Origin: Streptomyces achromogenes
GTDB lineage: Bacteria > Actinomycetota > Actinomycetes > Streptomycetales > Streptomycetaceae
Length of the DNA stretch: 64,000 bases
Reading direction: 5' to 3'
Assembly (NCBI RefSeq): GCF_030816715.1
Contig: NZ_JAUSYH010000001.1
Location: 3,348,001 to 3,412,000, forward strand
The notes under the pieces: model-generated
Seen by the model: only the letters and a program-made list of their open reading frames with translations
The model's database searches: none
Told to the model about the DNA's origin: nothing
Part shown: positions 32,874-41,222 of the stretch, piece after piece
Layout: the number at the start of each line of letters is the position of its first letter
How positions within the stretch are numbered: position 1 is the stretch's first letter
Program-made: the position numbers and the translations under genes

Positions 32874-33653
32874 TCAGACCCGGTCGACGAGGTCCGCGAT
32901 CGAGTCCACGATCTTCGACGGCCGGTACGGGAAGTCCTCGACCTGCTCGGGCCTGGTCAGGCCGGTGAGCACCAGGAACGTCTGCATGCCGGCCTCCATG
33001 CCCGCAAGGACGTCGGTGTCCATGCGGTCGCCGATCATCGCGCTGGTCTCGGAGTGCGCGCCGATGGCGTTCAGCCCGGTGCGCATCATCAGCGGGTTCG
33101 GCTTGCCCGCGAAATACGGGTTCTTGCCGGTCGCCTTGGTGATCAGCGCGGCGACCGCACCCGTGGCGGGCAGCGCGCCCTCGGCGGAGGGGCCCGTCTC
33201 GTCCGGGTTGGTGCAGATGAAGCGCGCGCCGTCGTTGATGAGGCGGACCGCCTTCGTCATCGCCTCGAAGGAGTAGGTGCGGGTCTCGCCGAGCACCACG
33301 TAGTCCGGCTCGTGGTCGGTGAGGACGTAACCGATGTCGTGCAGCGCGGTGGTCAGCCCCGCCTCGCCGATCACGTACGCCGTGCCCTCGGGCCGCTGGT
33401 CGCCGAGGAACTGGGCGGTGGCCAGCGCTGAGGTCCAGATGTTGTCGATCGGCACGTCCAGACCCATCCGCCGCAGACGGGCGTGCAGGTCGCGGGGGGT
33501 GTAGATCGAGTTGTTGGTGAGGACGAGGAACGGCTTGCCGGACTCCCGCAGTTTCTTCAGGAAGGCGTCGGCGCCGGGGATCGGCACGCCCTCGTGGATG
33601 AGCACACCGTCCATGTCGGTGAGCCACGACTCGATGGGCTTGCGGTCTGCCAT
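32874..33653 (-). CDS. HAD-IIA hydrolase (NagD-like)
   Basis: Cytosolic phosphatase of 259 residues. The catalytic Asp13/Asp15 pair is in WLTDMDGVLIHEG. Motif II is FLVLTNNS, the Lys/C2-cap region includes FICTNPDETGP, and motif IV is MIGDRMDTDVLAGMEAGM. The size and order fit the NagD/PGP subgroup acting on sugar or glycerol phosphates. The length is normal for the family. Confidence 0.92.
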   Translation of the reverse strand: MADRKPIESWLTDMDGVLIHEGVPIPGADAFLKKLRESGKPFLVLTNNSIYTPRDLHARLRRMGLDVPIDNIWTSALATAQFLGDQRPEGTAYVIGEAGLTTALHDIGYVLTDHEPDYVVLGETRTYSFEAMTKAVRLINDGARFICTNPDETGPSAEGALPATGAVAALITKATGKNPYFAGKPNPLMMRTGLNAIGAHSETSAMIGDRMDTDVLAGMEAGMQTFLVLTGLTRPEQVEDFPYRPSKIVDSIADLVDRV

Positions 33654-33777
33654 GTGCGGGATCTCCCTGCCGTGCGCGAGGACGCAGTCGCTGCGTGCGC
33701 CCCAGCCTAATCACAGGGCCGATCTTGGGGAATGGCCGCTTCCGGGCCGTCCACCTGCTGGGACGCGCCCCTCGGGG

Positions 33778-34671
33778 TCAGCGCCGTCGGCGGGCCACCA
33801 GCAGGGCCGCGCCGGCGATGAGGAAGCCGCCGCCCACGGCGCCGAGGGCGGCGGGCGAGGACAGGCCGGTGCGGGCCAGCTCGGCGGCCTCGTCGGCGAG
33901 GGAGAGCGCCCCGGTGCCGGGGGCGGAGGGGCGGGGAGAGGGTGTGGCGGGCGGCGCGGTCCGCGGGGCGGCCGAACCGGAGCCCGCCTCGGCCTTCCCG
34001 GCCCCGGGTTGGGTGCCCGGTCCGGTGTCGGCCCCGGGGTCGGTGCCCGGTCCGGTGTCGGCCCCGGGTTCGGTGTCGCGTCCGGGTTCCGCTTCGGGCG
34101 GGGTGCCGGGCGCGGTCCCGACGGTGAAGCGGTAGTCGTTCGACTGCCCGACCCAGTCGCCGTCGTCACCGTGCCGCTGGACGACGGCCGCGTTGGCGGT
34201 GACGACGTTCGGGGCGGTGTCCGGGGCGAGGGCCAGCCGCAGTTTCACCGTGAGGGTCCGGCCCGGGCCCACACGGAACCCGGAGAAGCCGTTCGCCGCG
34301 TTCTCGTCGGCGAAGACGCCGACCAGTTCGTCGTCGTCGGTGGGCTCGAAGCGAACCGGGTGCGCCCGTCCGTCGGCGTAGAACTCCAGGCGCGGCTGAT
34401 CCGGTTTCAGCTGGTGCCCGGTGTCGACCAGGACGACGACCGGGTGGACGCCGTCGCAGGTGCGGCGGGTGGTGTTGGTGAGGTCGAGGTACCAGGCGCC
34501 GAATCCGCCGCCGGGCCGGTAGGAGTCGGGACCGCCGTGCAGACGGGTGGTGAGCGGGAAGCCGTCGGCGCCGGACCCGGCACAACCCGGTCCGGCTTCC
34601 GCGTACGCGGGCACGGGGAGGAGGGCGGCGGCCGCGGCGAGACAGAGGGAGACAGGCGGGCACAGTCGCAT
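33778..34671 (-). CDS. LAXTG-type sortase-anchored surface protein
   Basis: Exported protein of 297 residues. The signal peptide is PPVSLCLAAAAALLPVPAYA. The extracellular beta-rich domain (about 20-165) includes FGAWYLDLTNTTRRTCDGVHPVVVLVD and FEPTDDDELVGVFADENAANGF. A Pro/Gly/Asp/Thr-rich stalk with repeats PGADTGPGT follows. The C-terminus is LARTG (265-269), a hydrophobic helix and RRRR, the sorting signal recognised by Streptomyces class E sortases. A class E sortase is encoded at 42.6 kb. ATG 34671 was chosen; GTG 34677 is possible. Confidence 0.85.
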   Translation of the reverse strand: MRLCPPVSLCLAAAAALLPVPAYAEAGPGCAGSGADGFPLTTRLHGGPDSYRPGGGFGAWYLDLTNTTRRTCDGVHPVVVLVDTGHQLKPDQPRLEFYADGRAHPVRFEPTDDDELVGVFADENAANGFSGFRVGPGRTLTVKLRLALAPDTAPNVVTANAAVVQRHGDDGDWVGQSNDYRFTVGTAPGTPPEAEPGRDTEPGADTGPGTDPGADTGPGTQPGAGKAEAGSGSAAPRTAPPATPSPRPSAPGTGALSLADEAAELARTGLSSPAALGAVGGGFLIAGAALLVARRRR

Positions 34672-35201
34672 GAACACGTGACCCTGCACGATGATCCGAC
34701 CGGACGGCCCCCGCCACACCGCCCGACGACACACATCCCCCTCGTTCGGCGGAGGGAGCCCGCCGGGCGCGGGAGCCGATCAGGGGAAGCGCGCTCGGCG
34801 GAGGGGAGGCGGTCGGGGGGAGCCCGCGCGGCGGAGGGGAACCGGTCGGAGGGAGCCCGCTCGGCGGAAGGCCGGCAGAGGAGAGCCGGTCGGGTGTGCG
34901 GACCGGGACGCCCCCGGCGCAGCGGGCGCGGCGGGCGCGGCGGGCGCGGCGGGCGCGGCGGGCGCGGCGGGCGCGGCGGGCGCGGCGGGCGCGGCGGGCG
35001 CAGCGGGCGCAGCGGGCGCAGCGGGCGCAGCGGGCGCAGCGGGCGCAGCGGGCGCAGCGGGCGCAGCGGGCGCAGCGGGCGCAGCGGGCGCGGCGGGTTC
35101 CGGCGGGCCGGGCACGCCAGGGGCACCGGGCGCACGGGGCGCACCAGGGGTTCCGGGCGCACGGGGCGCACGAGGCGCACGAGGCGCACCGGGCGCACCG
35201 G
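34672..35201. other. Repeat-rich spacer without a credible gene
   Basis: Spacer of 530 bp between the ROK gene and the LAXTG gene. It contains degenerate units of about 33-40 bp at 34765-34880 (GAGCCCGCTCGGCGGAGGGG), the perfect 9-bp array at 34924-35094, and a degenerate GTGCGCCCG-type 9-mer array to the ROK stop. All frames are open only because of the repeats. Confidence 0.7.
34924..35094. repeat. 9-bp tandem array, 19 units
   Basis: Nineteen consecutive units of GGGCGCRGC. The first eight end GGC, the next ten AGC and the last GGC. Block-wise variant order points to recent slippage expansion. Confidence 0.93.
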
Positions 35202-36308
35202 TCAGCCGGTCTCGCGGCCGAAGAGCGGGGCCAGGAGGAGCTGGGCTGCGCCCTCCGCCACGTTGCGCGGGCCGCCGGGGGCGAGACGCACCGGCACGGC
35301 GTTCTGCGGGGCGCCCTCGCGGCGGGCGTGCGTGTCGAGGACGGCGGCCACGCCGCGCAGGAAGGGCTCGGGGTCGGCCGCGACGGTCCGGCCGCCGAGC
35401 AGGACGGCGTCGACGTCGAGCAGTCCGGCCAGGTTCGCGGCGGCCACCCCCAGCACGCGCGCCGCCTCGCCCACGTCCCCCCGGGCGAGGGCGGCCAGGC
35501 ACAGCGCCTCGACGCACCCCCGGTTGCCGCACGGGCACGGCGGTCCGTCAAGCTGCACGACCTGGTGCCCGAACTCACCCGCGCCGGTGCGCGCGCCCCG
35601 GTGCACGGTCCCGCCGATGACCAGGCCCGCGCCGAGGCCGGTGCCGAGGTGCAGGCAGGCGAAGGAGCCGCGCTCCCCGCCGACGGCGAGGCCGAGCGCG
35701 ACGGCGTTGGTGTCCTTGTCGACGACGACCGGCGCCCCGAGCCGCGTCGCCAGCGCGTCCCGCAGCGGGAAGCCGTCCCACTCGGGAAAGCCGGTGATCC
35801 GGTGCAGCACCCCGTGGGCGTGGTCGAGCGGCCCGGGCAGCGCCACGCCGACGCCGAACAGGGTGCCGCCCGCGGTCCGGCCCAGCGGCCCGGCCTCACG
35901 GACGACCGCCCCCAGCACCGCCTCCGCGCCCGCGCCCAGGTCCAGCGGCACGCGTCGCTCCCCCACCACCGTCCCGTCGAGGTCGACCAGCACCGCCCTC
36001 AGCTCGTCGCGGTCGAGGTGGACGCCGACGGCATGACCGGCGCCGGGGACCAGCCGCAGGACCGTGCGCGGCTTGCCGCCGGTCGACGCCCGCCGGCCCG
36101 CCTCCGCCGCCAGCCCCTCCTCCCGCAGCCGGGCGGTGATCTTGCTGACGGCCTGCGGGGTGAGGCCGGTCCGCTCGGCGAGCTCGAGTCTGCTGATGCC
36201 GTCCGGGCCGGCCGTGCGCAGCAGGTCGAGCACGAGCGCGGTGTTGTGGCTGCGCAGGCCCGGCAGGTTCACACCGGTCGGGCGGCCGCCGCCGTTCGTC
36301 CTGTTCAC
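35202..36308 (-). CDS. ROK-family transcriptional regulator
   Basis: Regulator of 368 residues. The N-terminal winged helix reads NTALVLDLLRTAGPDGISRL and TGLTPQAVSKITARLREEG. The ROK kinase-fold part includes VGVHLDRDELRAVLVDLDG, KDTNAVALG and LHLGTGLGAGLVIGG. The zinc motif is GHQVVQLDGPPCPCGNRGC. It probably senses a sugar and represses the divergent oxidoreductase operon. GTG 36308 is 24 bp from a 27-bp palindrome. The 3' end is flanked by the 9-bp repeat array. Confidence 0.92.
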   Translation of the reverse strand: MNRTNGGGRPTGVNLPGLRSHNTALVLDLLRTAGPDGISRLELAERTGLTPQAVSKITARLREEGLAAEAGRRASTGGKPRTVLRLVPGAGHAVGVHLDRDELRAVLVDLDGTVVGERRVPLDLGAGAEAVLGAVVREAGPLGRTAGGTLFGVGVALPGPLDHAHGVLHRITGFPEWDGFPLRDALATRLGAPVVVDKDTNAVALGLAVGGERGSFACLHLGTGLGAGLVIGGTVHRGARTGAGEFGHQVVQLDGPPCPCGNRGCVEALCLAALARGDVGEAARVLGVAAANLAGLLDVDAVLLGGRTVAADPEPFLRGVAAVLDTHARREGAPQNAVPVRLAPGGPRNVAEGAAQLLLAPLFGRETG

Positions 36309-36331
36309 GCCGTCATTCTCCCCCCTGCTTG

Positions 36332-36358
36332 CACTTTGGCAACAGTGTTGCGAAAGTG
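36332..36358. promoter_or_regulatory. 27-bp palindrome, candidate ROK operator
   Basis: CACTTTGGCAACAGTGTTGC followed by GAAAGTG: near-perfect dyad with only one arm mismatch and the centre unpaired. It lies between the divergent starts (36308 and 36365), so a bound repressor would cover both promoters or the Gfo ribosome site. Confidence 0.75.
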
Positions 36359-36364
36359 GGGCTC

Positions 36365-37453
36365 ATGACTGGACGCAAGACTGGCGAGACTCCTCTCCGC
36401 GTGGGCCTGTTCGGCTACGGCCTCGCGGGCTCCGTCTTCCACGCCCCGCTGATCGCCGCCACCGAGGGCCTCGTGCTCGACACCGTGGTCACCTCGAACC
36501 CGGAGCGGCGGGAGCAGGCCCGCGCCGAGTTCCCGGACGTGCGCCTCGTCGCCGGCCCCGACGACCTCCTCGCCCGGGCCGGCGAATTGGACCTGGTCGT
36601 CGTCGCGTCCCCGAACAAGACCCATGTGCCGCTGGCGACCGCCGCGCTGAAGGCCGGTCTGCCGGTCGTCGTCGACAAGCCGGTCGCGGGCACGGCGGCC
36701 GAGGCCCGTGCGCTGGCCGCTCTCGCCGACGAGCGCGGACTGCTCCTGTCCGTCTTCCAGAACCGGCGCTGGGACAACGACTTCCTGACCCTGCGCAAAC
36801 TGCTGGACGAGGGCGCGCTGGGCGAGGTCCGGCGCTTCGAGTCGCGGTTCGAGCGGTGGCGTCCGCTACCGAAGGGCGGCTGGCGGGAGTCCGGCGACCC
36901 GGCAGAGATCGGAGGTCTGCTCTACGACCTCGGCAGCCATGTCGTCGACCAGGCGCTGGTGCTGTTCGGCCCGGCGGTCCTCGTGTACGCCGAGGCGGAC
37001 GTCCGCCGGCCGGGTGCGGAGACCGACGACGACACGTTCATCGCGCTCACCCACGCGAACGGCGTCCGCTCCCACCTGTACGTCTCCGCGACGACCGCCC
37101 AACTCGGCCCGCGCTTCCGGGTGCTGGGCTCGCGGGCGGGATATGTGAAGTACGGGCTGGACCCGCAGGAGGCGGCGCTTCGCGAGGGTCTGCGGCCCGG
37201 CGGCCCGGCCGGCTGGGGCACGGAACCGGAGGAGCTGTGGGGCCGGGTCGGCGCCGGGGAATCCCCGCTGACCGGCGGCGGACGCCCCGAACGGACCCTC
37301 CCCGGCGACTACCCGGCCTACTACGCTGCGGTGACCAAGGCACTGATCGACGGCGGCCCGGGCCCGGTGACCGCCGTCGAGGCGGCCGCCGCCCTCGACG
37401 TCCTGGAGGCGGCCCGCCGTTCGGCACGAGACAAGGTGGCGGTGACGCTGTAA
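36365..37453 (+). CDS. Gfo/Idh/MocA-family oxidoreductase
   Basis: NAD(P)-dependent sugar/inositol-type dehydrogenase of 362 residues. The Rossmann loop is VGLFGYGLAGSVFHAPLI, the conserved Lys-Pro is in VVVDKPVAGTAAEARAL, and GGLLYDLGSHVVDQAL holds the catalytic-domain His/Asp. The length is typical. ATG 36365 sits just after the ROK palindrome. The stop overlaps the start of the next gene (TAATG), so the two are coupled. Confidence 0.92.
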   Translation: MTGRKTGETPLRVGLFGYGLAGSVFHAPLIAATEGLVLDTVVTSNPERREQARAEFPDVRLVAGPDDLLARAGELDLVVVASPNKTHVPLATAALKAGLPVVVDKPVAGTAAEARALAALADERGLLLSVFQNRRWDNDFLTLRKLLDEGALGEVRRFESRFERWRPLPKGGWRESGDPAEIGGLLYDLGSHVVDQALVLFGPAVLVYAEADVRRPGAETDDDTFIALTHANGVRSHLYVSATTAQLGPRFRVLGSRAGYVKYGLDPQEAALREGLRPGGPAGWGTEPEELWGRVGAGESPLTGGGRPERTLPGDYPAYYAAVTKALIDGGPGPVTAVEAAAALDVLEAARRSARDKVAVTL

Positions 37454-37959
37454 TGGGCACCCACGAGATCACCCCGAAGTTCACTCCGGAGATCACCCCG
37501 ACCCTGGAGGAACTGCAGACCCAGGAACGCCGGCTGGTCTTCCGCCAGTTCACCCACGACGACGCGTGGGCGCTCGGCTCACTGCTGGTGGAACTGGCCC
37601 GCGAGCGCCAGGCGCCGGTGGCCGTCGACATCCACCGGTCGGGCCAGCAGCTCTTCCACGCCGCCCTGCCCGGCTCGGCTCCCGACAACGACGCCTGGAT
37701 CGCCCGCAAACGCCGGGTGGTGGAACGCTTCGGTGCCTCGTCGTACCTGGTCGGCTCCCGTTTCCGCGCCAAGGGGACGACCTTCGAGGAGGCCTCCCGC
37801 CTCGACCCGGACACCTACGCGGCCCACGGCGGCTCCTTCCCGATCAACGTGGAGGGCGTGGGGATCGTCGGCGCGGTGACGGTCTCCGGCCTCCCCCAAC
37901 TCGAGGACCACCGCTTCGTGGTGGCAGCCCTGGAACAGTTCCTGGAGAAATACCTGTAG
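37453..37959 (+). CDS. UPF0303/HbpS-like (heme-degrading domain) protein
   Basis: A 168-residue GlcG/HbpS-fold protein of the UPF0303 group. Landmarks are FRQFTHDDAWALGSLLVELA, PVAVDIHRSGQQLFHAALPG, NDAWIARKRRVVERFGASSY and GGSFPINVEGVGIVGAVTVSG. Some members bind or degrade heme, but here co-transcription with a sugar-type oxidoreductase under a ROK regulator points to a metabolic accessory role. The N-terminal 16 residues repeat ITPxFTPEITP. Confidence 0.82.
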   Translation: MGTHEITPKFTPEITPTLEELQTQERRLVFRQFTHDDAWALGSLLVELARERQAPVAVDIHRSGQQLFHAALPGSAPDNDAWIARKRRVVERFGASSYLVGSRFRAKGTTFEEASRLDPDTYAAHGGSFPINVEGVGIVGAVTVSGLPQLEDHRFVVAALEQFLEKYL

Positions 37960-37995
37960 CCAGGGGAGCGCGGGGGTGCCTCTATGTCCTTCGTC

Positions 37996-38060
37996 AAGGC
38001 CCCCAGGGGCGCGGGGAACTGCGCGACCAGCCACTCCCGACCCGCGCCCGACGAGCAACC
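37996..38060. repeat. Dispersed Streptomyces-type intergenic element
   Basis: GGCCCCCAGGGGCGCGGGGA-ACTGCGCGACCAGCC, a string I recognise as recurring in many Streptomyces intergenic regions, typically near gene ends. Only one copy is seen in the window. Its function is unknown. Confidence 0.5.
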
Positions 38061-38106
38061 GCACCCCTGCTCCGACCCCGCAGTCCCCCACCGATCCCGC
38101 GGAGCG

Positions 38107-38964
38107 CTACGCGACGGCGAACTCCTGCCGCTGCCGCCCCAGCCCCGAGATCTCCAGTTCCACCACGTCCCCGCCCCGCAGGAACGGCTTCGGGTCGGGG
38201 GCCCCGAGGGCCACCCCGGCCGGCGTCCCGGTGTTGATCACGTCCCCGGGGTACAGCGTCATGAACTGGCTGACGTACCGCACGACCTCCCCGACGGCGA
38301 AGATCTGCTCGGCCGTCGTGCCGTCCTGCTTGAGCTCCCCGTTGACCCAGAGCCGCAGGGAGAGGTCCTGCGGGTCGGCGATCTCGTCCGCCGTCACCAG
38401 CCACGGCCCCAGCGGGTTGAACGTCTCGCAGTTCTTGCCCTTGTCCCAGGTCCCGCCGCGCTCGATCTGGAACTCCCGCTCGGACACGTCGTGCGCCACC
38501 GCGTATCCGGCGACGTGGGCGAGCCCCTCCTCGGCCGACTCCAGGTAGCGGGCCGTGCGCCCGACGACGACGGCCAGCTCCACCTCCCAGTCGGTCTTGA
38601 CGGACCCGCGCGGGATCAGCACGGTGTCGTGCGGCCCGACGACCGTGTCCGCCGCCTTGAAGAAGATCACGGGCTCGGCGGGCGGCTCGGCCCCGGTCTC
38701 CCGGGCGTGGTCGTGGTAGTTCAGCCCGATGCACACGATCTTGCCGATCCGTGCCAGCGGCGGCCCGATCCGCAGCCCGGCGGCGTCCAGCGCCGGCAGT
38801 GTCCCGGACTCGGCGGCGGCCCGGACCCGGCCGAGCGCCGCGTCGTCGGCGAGCAGCGCTCCGTCGATGTCCTGGACGATCCCGGAGAGGTCCCGCAGAA
38901 CCCCCTCGGAGTCGAGCAGCGCGGGACGCTCCGTTCCCTTCGTACCGACTCGCAGCAACTTCAT
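38107..38964 (-). CDS. Fumarylacetoacetate hydrolase family protein
   Basis: FAH-fold hydrolase or isomerase of 285 residues. Signature stretches are IGKIVCIGLNYHDHARETG, PVIFFKAADTVVGPHDTVLIP, DWEVELAVVVGRTAR (metal-binding Glu pair), VAGYAVAHDVSEREFQ and YPGDVINTGTPAGVALG. Members cleave or isomerise diketo acids in aromatic or sugar-acid catabolism. ATG 38964 with GGGAGA upstream was chosen over an in-frame start at 39036. Confidence 0.92.
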   Translation of the reverse strand: MKLLRVGTKGTERPALLDSEGVLRDLSGIVQDIDGALLADDAALGRVRAAAESGTLPALDAAGLRIGPPLARIGKIVCIGLNYHDHARETGAEPPAEPVIFFKAADTVVGPHDTVLIPRGSVKTDWEVELAVVVGRTARYLESAEEGLAHVAGYAVAHDVSEREFQIERGGTWDKGKNCETFNPLGPWLVTADEIADPQDLSLRLWVNGELKQDGTTAEQIFAVGEVVRYVSQFMTLYPGDVINTGTPAGVALGAPDPKPFLRGGDVVELEISGLGRQRQEFAVA

Positions 38965-39103
38965 GATGACCGTCTCCCTGGATCGCGGGTCGTCCTCCGA
39001 CGGGTGCAGCCATCGGAGGACTGGTCGATCGTCCAAGCTCGGCGTCCGCTCCGCAATACCCGGTTCACGTACTGGACCGTCACCGGACGGACGTGCGCGG
39101 ACG

Positions 39104-39802
39104 TCATCGGTACAGGACGGCCCGTTCGACCGCGCTCCAGGTCGTCGACGTGATCACGTACAGCGCGGCGGCCAGCGGCACGACCGCCACGGTGACCAGG
39201 GTGAGGAACGACATGAACGGCATGACCTTGGTGAGGGCGCCGGCCCCGGGCACGTCCTGGCCGCCGGTCACGGGCAGCGGCGTCCGCTTGGCGCGCAGGT
39301 AGTTGAAAGTGGCGACCACGGCCACGACGGTGAACAGCGCGAGGTAGACCAGACCGGCCCCGCCGACCGGGCCGCCTTCGGCGAGCGCGTCCGCCCAGTG
39401 ATCGCCGAGGGGTGCGGCGAACAGCCGGTGGCTAAGCAGCCCGTTGCTCTCACCGCCGACCGAGGTGCTGGAGAAGAGGTGGTAGAGCACGAAGAACGCG
39501 GGTGCCTGGAGCAGGCTCGGCAGGCAGCCGGAGAGCGGCGACACCTCTTCCGCGGCGTGCAGTTCCAGCACGGCCTTCCGGAGCCGTTCGGGGTCCTTCG
39601 CGTGCTTGCTGCGCAGTTCGGCGATCCTCGGCTGCAGGGCGGTGCGGGCCTTCTGCCCGCGGGCGGCCGCGCGGGAGAGCGGGTGGACGAGGAGCCGTAC
39701 GAGCGCGGTGAACAGGACGATCGCGGCGGCCGCGGCGGCGGCGCCGAACAGGGGGTGGAGCAGGTCGGCGAGGTGCTCGACCAGGCTGGCGAAAACGGAC
39801 AT
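39104..39802 (-). CDS. YidC/Oxa1-like membrane protein insertase
   Basis: Protein of 232 residues with the Oxa1 fold. LFTALVRLLVHPLSRAAARGQKAR carries the conserved groove Arg. LQPRIAELRSKHAKDPERLRKAVLELHAAEEVSPLSGCLPSLLQAP is the cytosolic coiled hairpin and family signature. LTKVMPFMSFLTLVTVAVVPLAAALYVITSTTW is the last helices. It is shorter than the main actinobacterial YidC (about 430), so it is probably a secondary paralogue. It sits downstream of a small membrane protein gene (39899-40216) on the same strand. Confidence 0.9.
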   Translation of the reverse strand: MSVFASLVEHLADLLHPLFGAAAAAAAIVLFTALVRLLVHPLSRAAARGQKARTALQPRIAELRSKHAKDPERLRKAVLELHAAEEVSPLSGCLPSLLQAPAFFVLYHLFSSTSVGGESNGLLSHRLFAAPLGDHWADALAEGGPVGGAGLVYLALFTVVAVVATFNYLRAKRTPLPVTGGQDVPGAGALTKVMPFMSFLTLVTVAVVPLAAALYVITSTTWSAVERAVLYR

Positions 39803-39898
39803 GGGTGAGGAGCCCTCCGGGGGTCTCGTCGTGCCGGGACAACGGGGTTGGCGGCATGACGACCCGCGCGGGGTCACGAGGACGGCGTCGGACGTGCC

Positions 39899-40216
39899 CT
39901 ACGCGGCGGTCGCCGGGAGGGGCTGACCGGGCGCTCGCGGGCGCGGCCGGCCGGACGCGTCCGGATCGCGTTGCGACAGGAAGGCCGTGCGCCGGGCCCG
40001 GTCCCTGATCGCCGTGCGCACCCGGGTGGGCGGCACGCGAGGCGCGCTGCGCGCGGCGACGACGGTGCAGACGACGAGCGCGGAGGAGGCGGCGGCGGTC
40101 GCGGCGAGGGCGACGGCGGCCGTGAGACTGCCGGAGTCGAGAAGCAGGACGTCGAGGACGAGGAGGAGCAGGAAGGGCATGACGGCGCGACGCGCGTCGA
40201 ACCGGTTGTGCGGCAT
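39899..40216 (-). CDS. Small membrane protein (DUF6412-like)
   Basis: A 105-residue protein with two adjacent hydrophobic segments (FLLLLVLDVLLLDSG and LTAAVALAATAAASSALVVCTVV) and a basic, Pro-rich C-terminus (TAIRDRARRTAFLSQRDPDASG). The arrangement resembles small actinobacterial proteins found with YidC paralogues. It may be a folding partner or client of the neighbouring insertase (inference). Confidence 0.7.
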   Translation of the reverse strand: MPHNRFDARRAVMPFLLLLVLDVLLLDSGSLTAAVALAATAAASSALVVCTVVAARSAPRVPPTRVRTAIRDRARRTAFLSQRDPDASGRPRPRAPGQPLPATAA

Positions 40217-40380
40217 GCCTCTCCTTCCCTGCTCCCAAGAGGACGTCCGGGAGACGGCGATGGTTCCGGAGCCGCAACCGCAACCGGAGCCGGAGCCGCA
40301 ACCACACCTTCGGCCGCAACTCCCGCCAGGCCGCCGAGCCCGCCAGCCCGCCGAGCCCGCCGAGCCCGCCGGTGAGGCAG

Positions 40381-40404
40381 CTTGTATCAGTTGTTTGACA
40401 CAAG
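40381..40404. promoter_or_regulatory. GntR-type operator candidate, site 1
   Basis: CTTGTATCAGTTGTTTGACA-CAAG, a 24-bp imperfect palindrome (arms CTTGTRTCA). It is AT-rich against a GC-rich background and is paired with site 2 exactly 40 bp downstream. Confidence 0.72.
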
Positions 40405-40420
40405 ATTCGGCTCACGGCAT

Positions 40421-40444
40421 CTTGTACTCACTACTTGATACAAG
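40421..40444. promoter_or_regulatory. GntR-type operator candidate, site 2
   Basis: CTTGTACTCACTACTTGATA-CAAG, the second 24-bp imperfect palindrome, 20 bp before the start of the membrane gene. Same outer half-sites as site 1. Confidence 0.72.
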
Positions 40445-40463
40445 TACCGACCGGGGGTCCGCC

Positions 40464-41222
40464 ATGCTCGACACCGTCCCGCCCGAGCGGCTGCTGGCGC
40501 GCGCCGACCTCTGTGCCCGCTGGGCGGGCCTCGCCCTGGGCGTCGTCGTCGCGCAGCCGCTGGCGGCCATGGACAGCGACGACCTCGCCATGCGCTTCCT
40601 CAGCGCGGTCACCGCGTTCGGGCTGTGCGTCGTGGGCGGGGTCCTGCTCGGCGACTCCCTCACCCCCGCCCCCCTGGAGGCGGTCCGCACCGCCGGCCTC
40701 GCCCCGCGCCGGGTCCGGGACCACGTCCCGCCCCGGATGGCGCCGCTGCTGGTCTTCGAGGCGGCCTGCATCGCCGTCCTGCTGACGATCGGGACCCTCA
40801 TGGCATCCCCCGACGCCCACGGCCGGATCGGCCGCACCCTCACCGTCACCTGTACCGGCCACAGACCCCGGCTCCTGGGCCCCTGGCCCGGCGTCCACTA
40901 CGCCGCCCCGGCCCTCGCCGCCCTCGCCCTCGGCACCGCCGCCTGCGTCTGGGCACTGCGCCGCATCGCCCACCGCCCCGGCGACAACCTGCGACGCCAC
41001 GACCGCAGCTGGGCGATCACCGGGGCCTGGGGGCTGCTGGTCTCCAGCCAACTGCTCATCGTCCTCGGCATGATCGGCCGGGTGCTGTCGTACACCACCT
41101 GCGCCGGCATGCTGGGCAACGTCACCGCGCTGGTGATCTACCCCTTGGGGCTGCTCGCCCTGTTCAGTCTGGGCTGGTGCCTGTTCACCGTCGTCGCACC
41201 CCGGGCCGTGGGCGATGAGTGA
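40464..41222 (+). CDS. Polytopic membrane protein under GntR control
   Basis: Unassigned membrane protein of 252 residues with about six hydrophobic segments (WAGLALGVVVAQPLAAM, FGLCVVGGVLLG, PLLVFEAACIAVLLTIGTLM, PALAALALGTAACVWAL, WGLLVSSQLLIVLGMIG, LVIYPLGLLALFSLGWCLFTVV). In YtrA-type loci the co-transcribed gene is usually part of a transporter or envelope-stress response, but no ATPase is present here. The two operators lie directly upstream and the regulator gene overlaps its 3' end by 8 bp. Confidence 0.78.
   Translation: MLDTVPPERLLARADLCARWAGLALGVVVAQPLAAMDSDDLAMRFLSAVTAFGLCVVGGVLLGDSLTPAPLEAVRTAGLAPRRVRDHVPPRMAPLLVFEAACIAVLLTIGTLMASPDAHGRIGRTLTVTCTGHRPRLLGPWPGVHYAAPALAALALGTAACVWALRRIAHRPGDNLRRHDRSWAITGAWGLLVSSQLLIVLGMIGRVLSYTTCAGMLGNVTALVIYPLGLLALFSLGWCLFTVVAPRAVGDE

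Noticed and set aside
34691..35620. Long plus-strand frame with collagen-like Gly-X-Y text (GAPGARGAPGVPGARGARG)
   Set aside because: Produced by the 9-bp repeat array and antisense to the ROK gene; no ribosome site, signal peptide or conserved domain.
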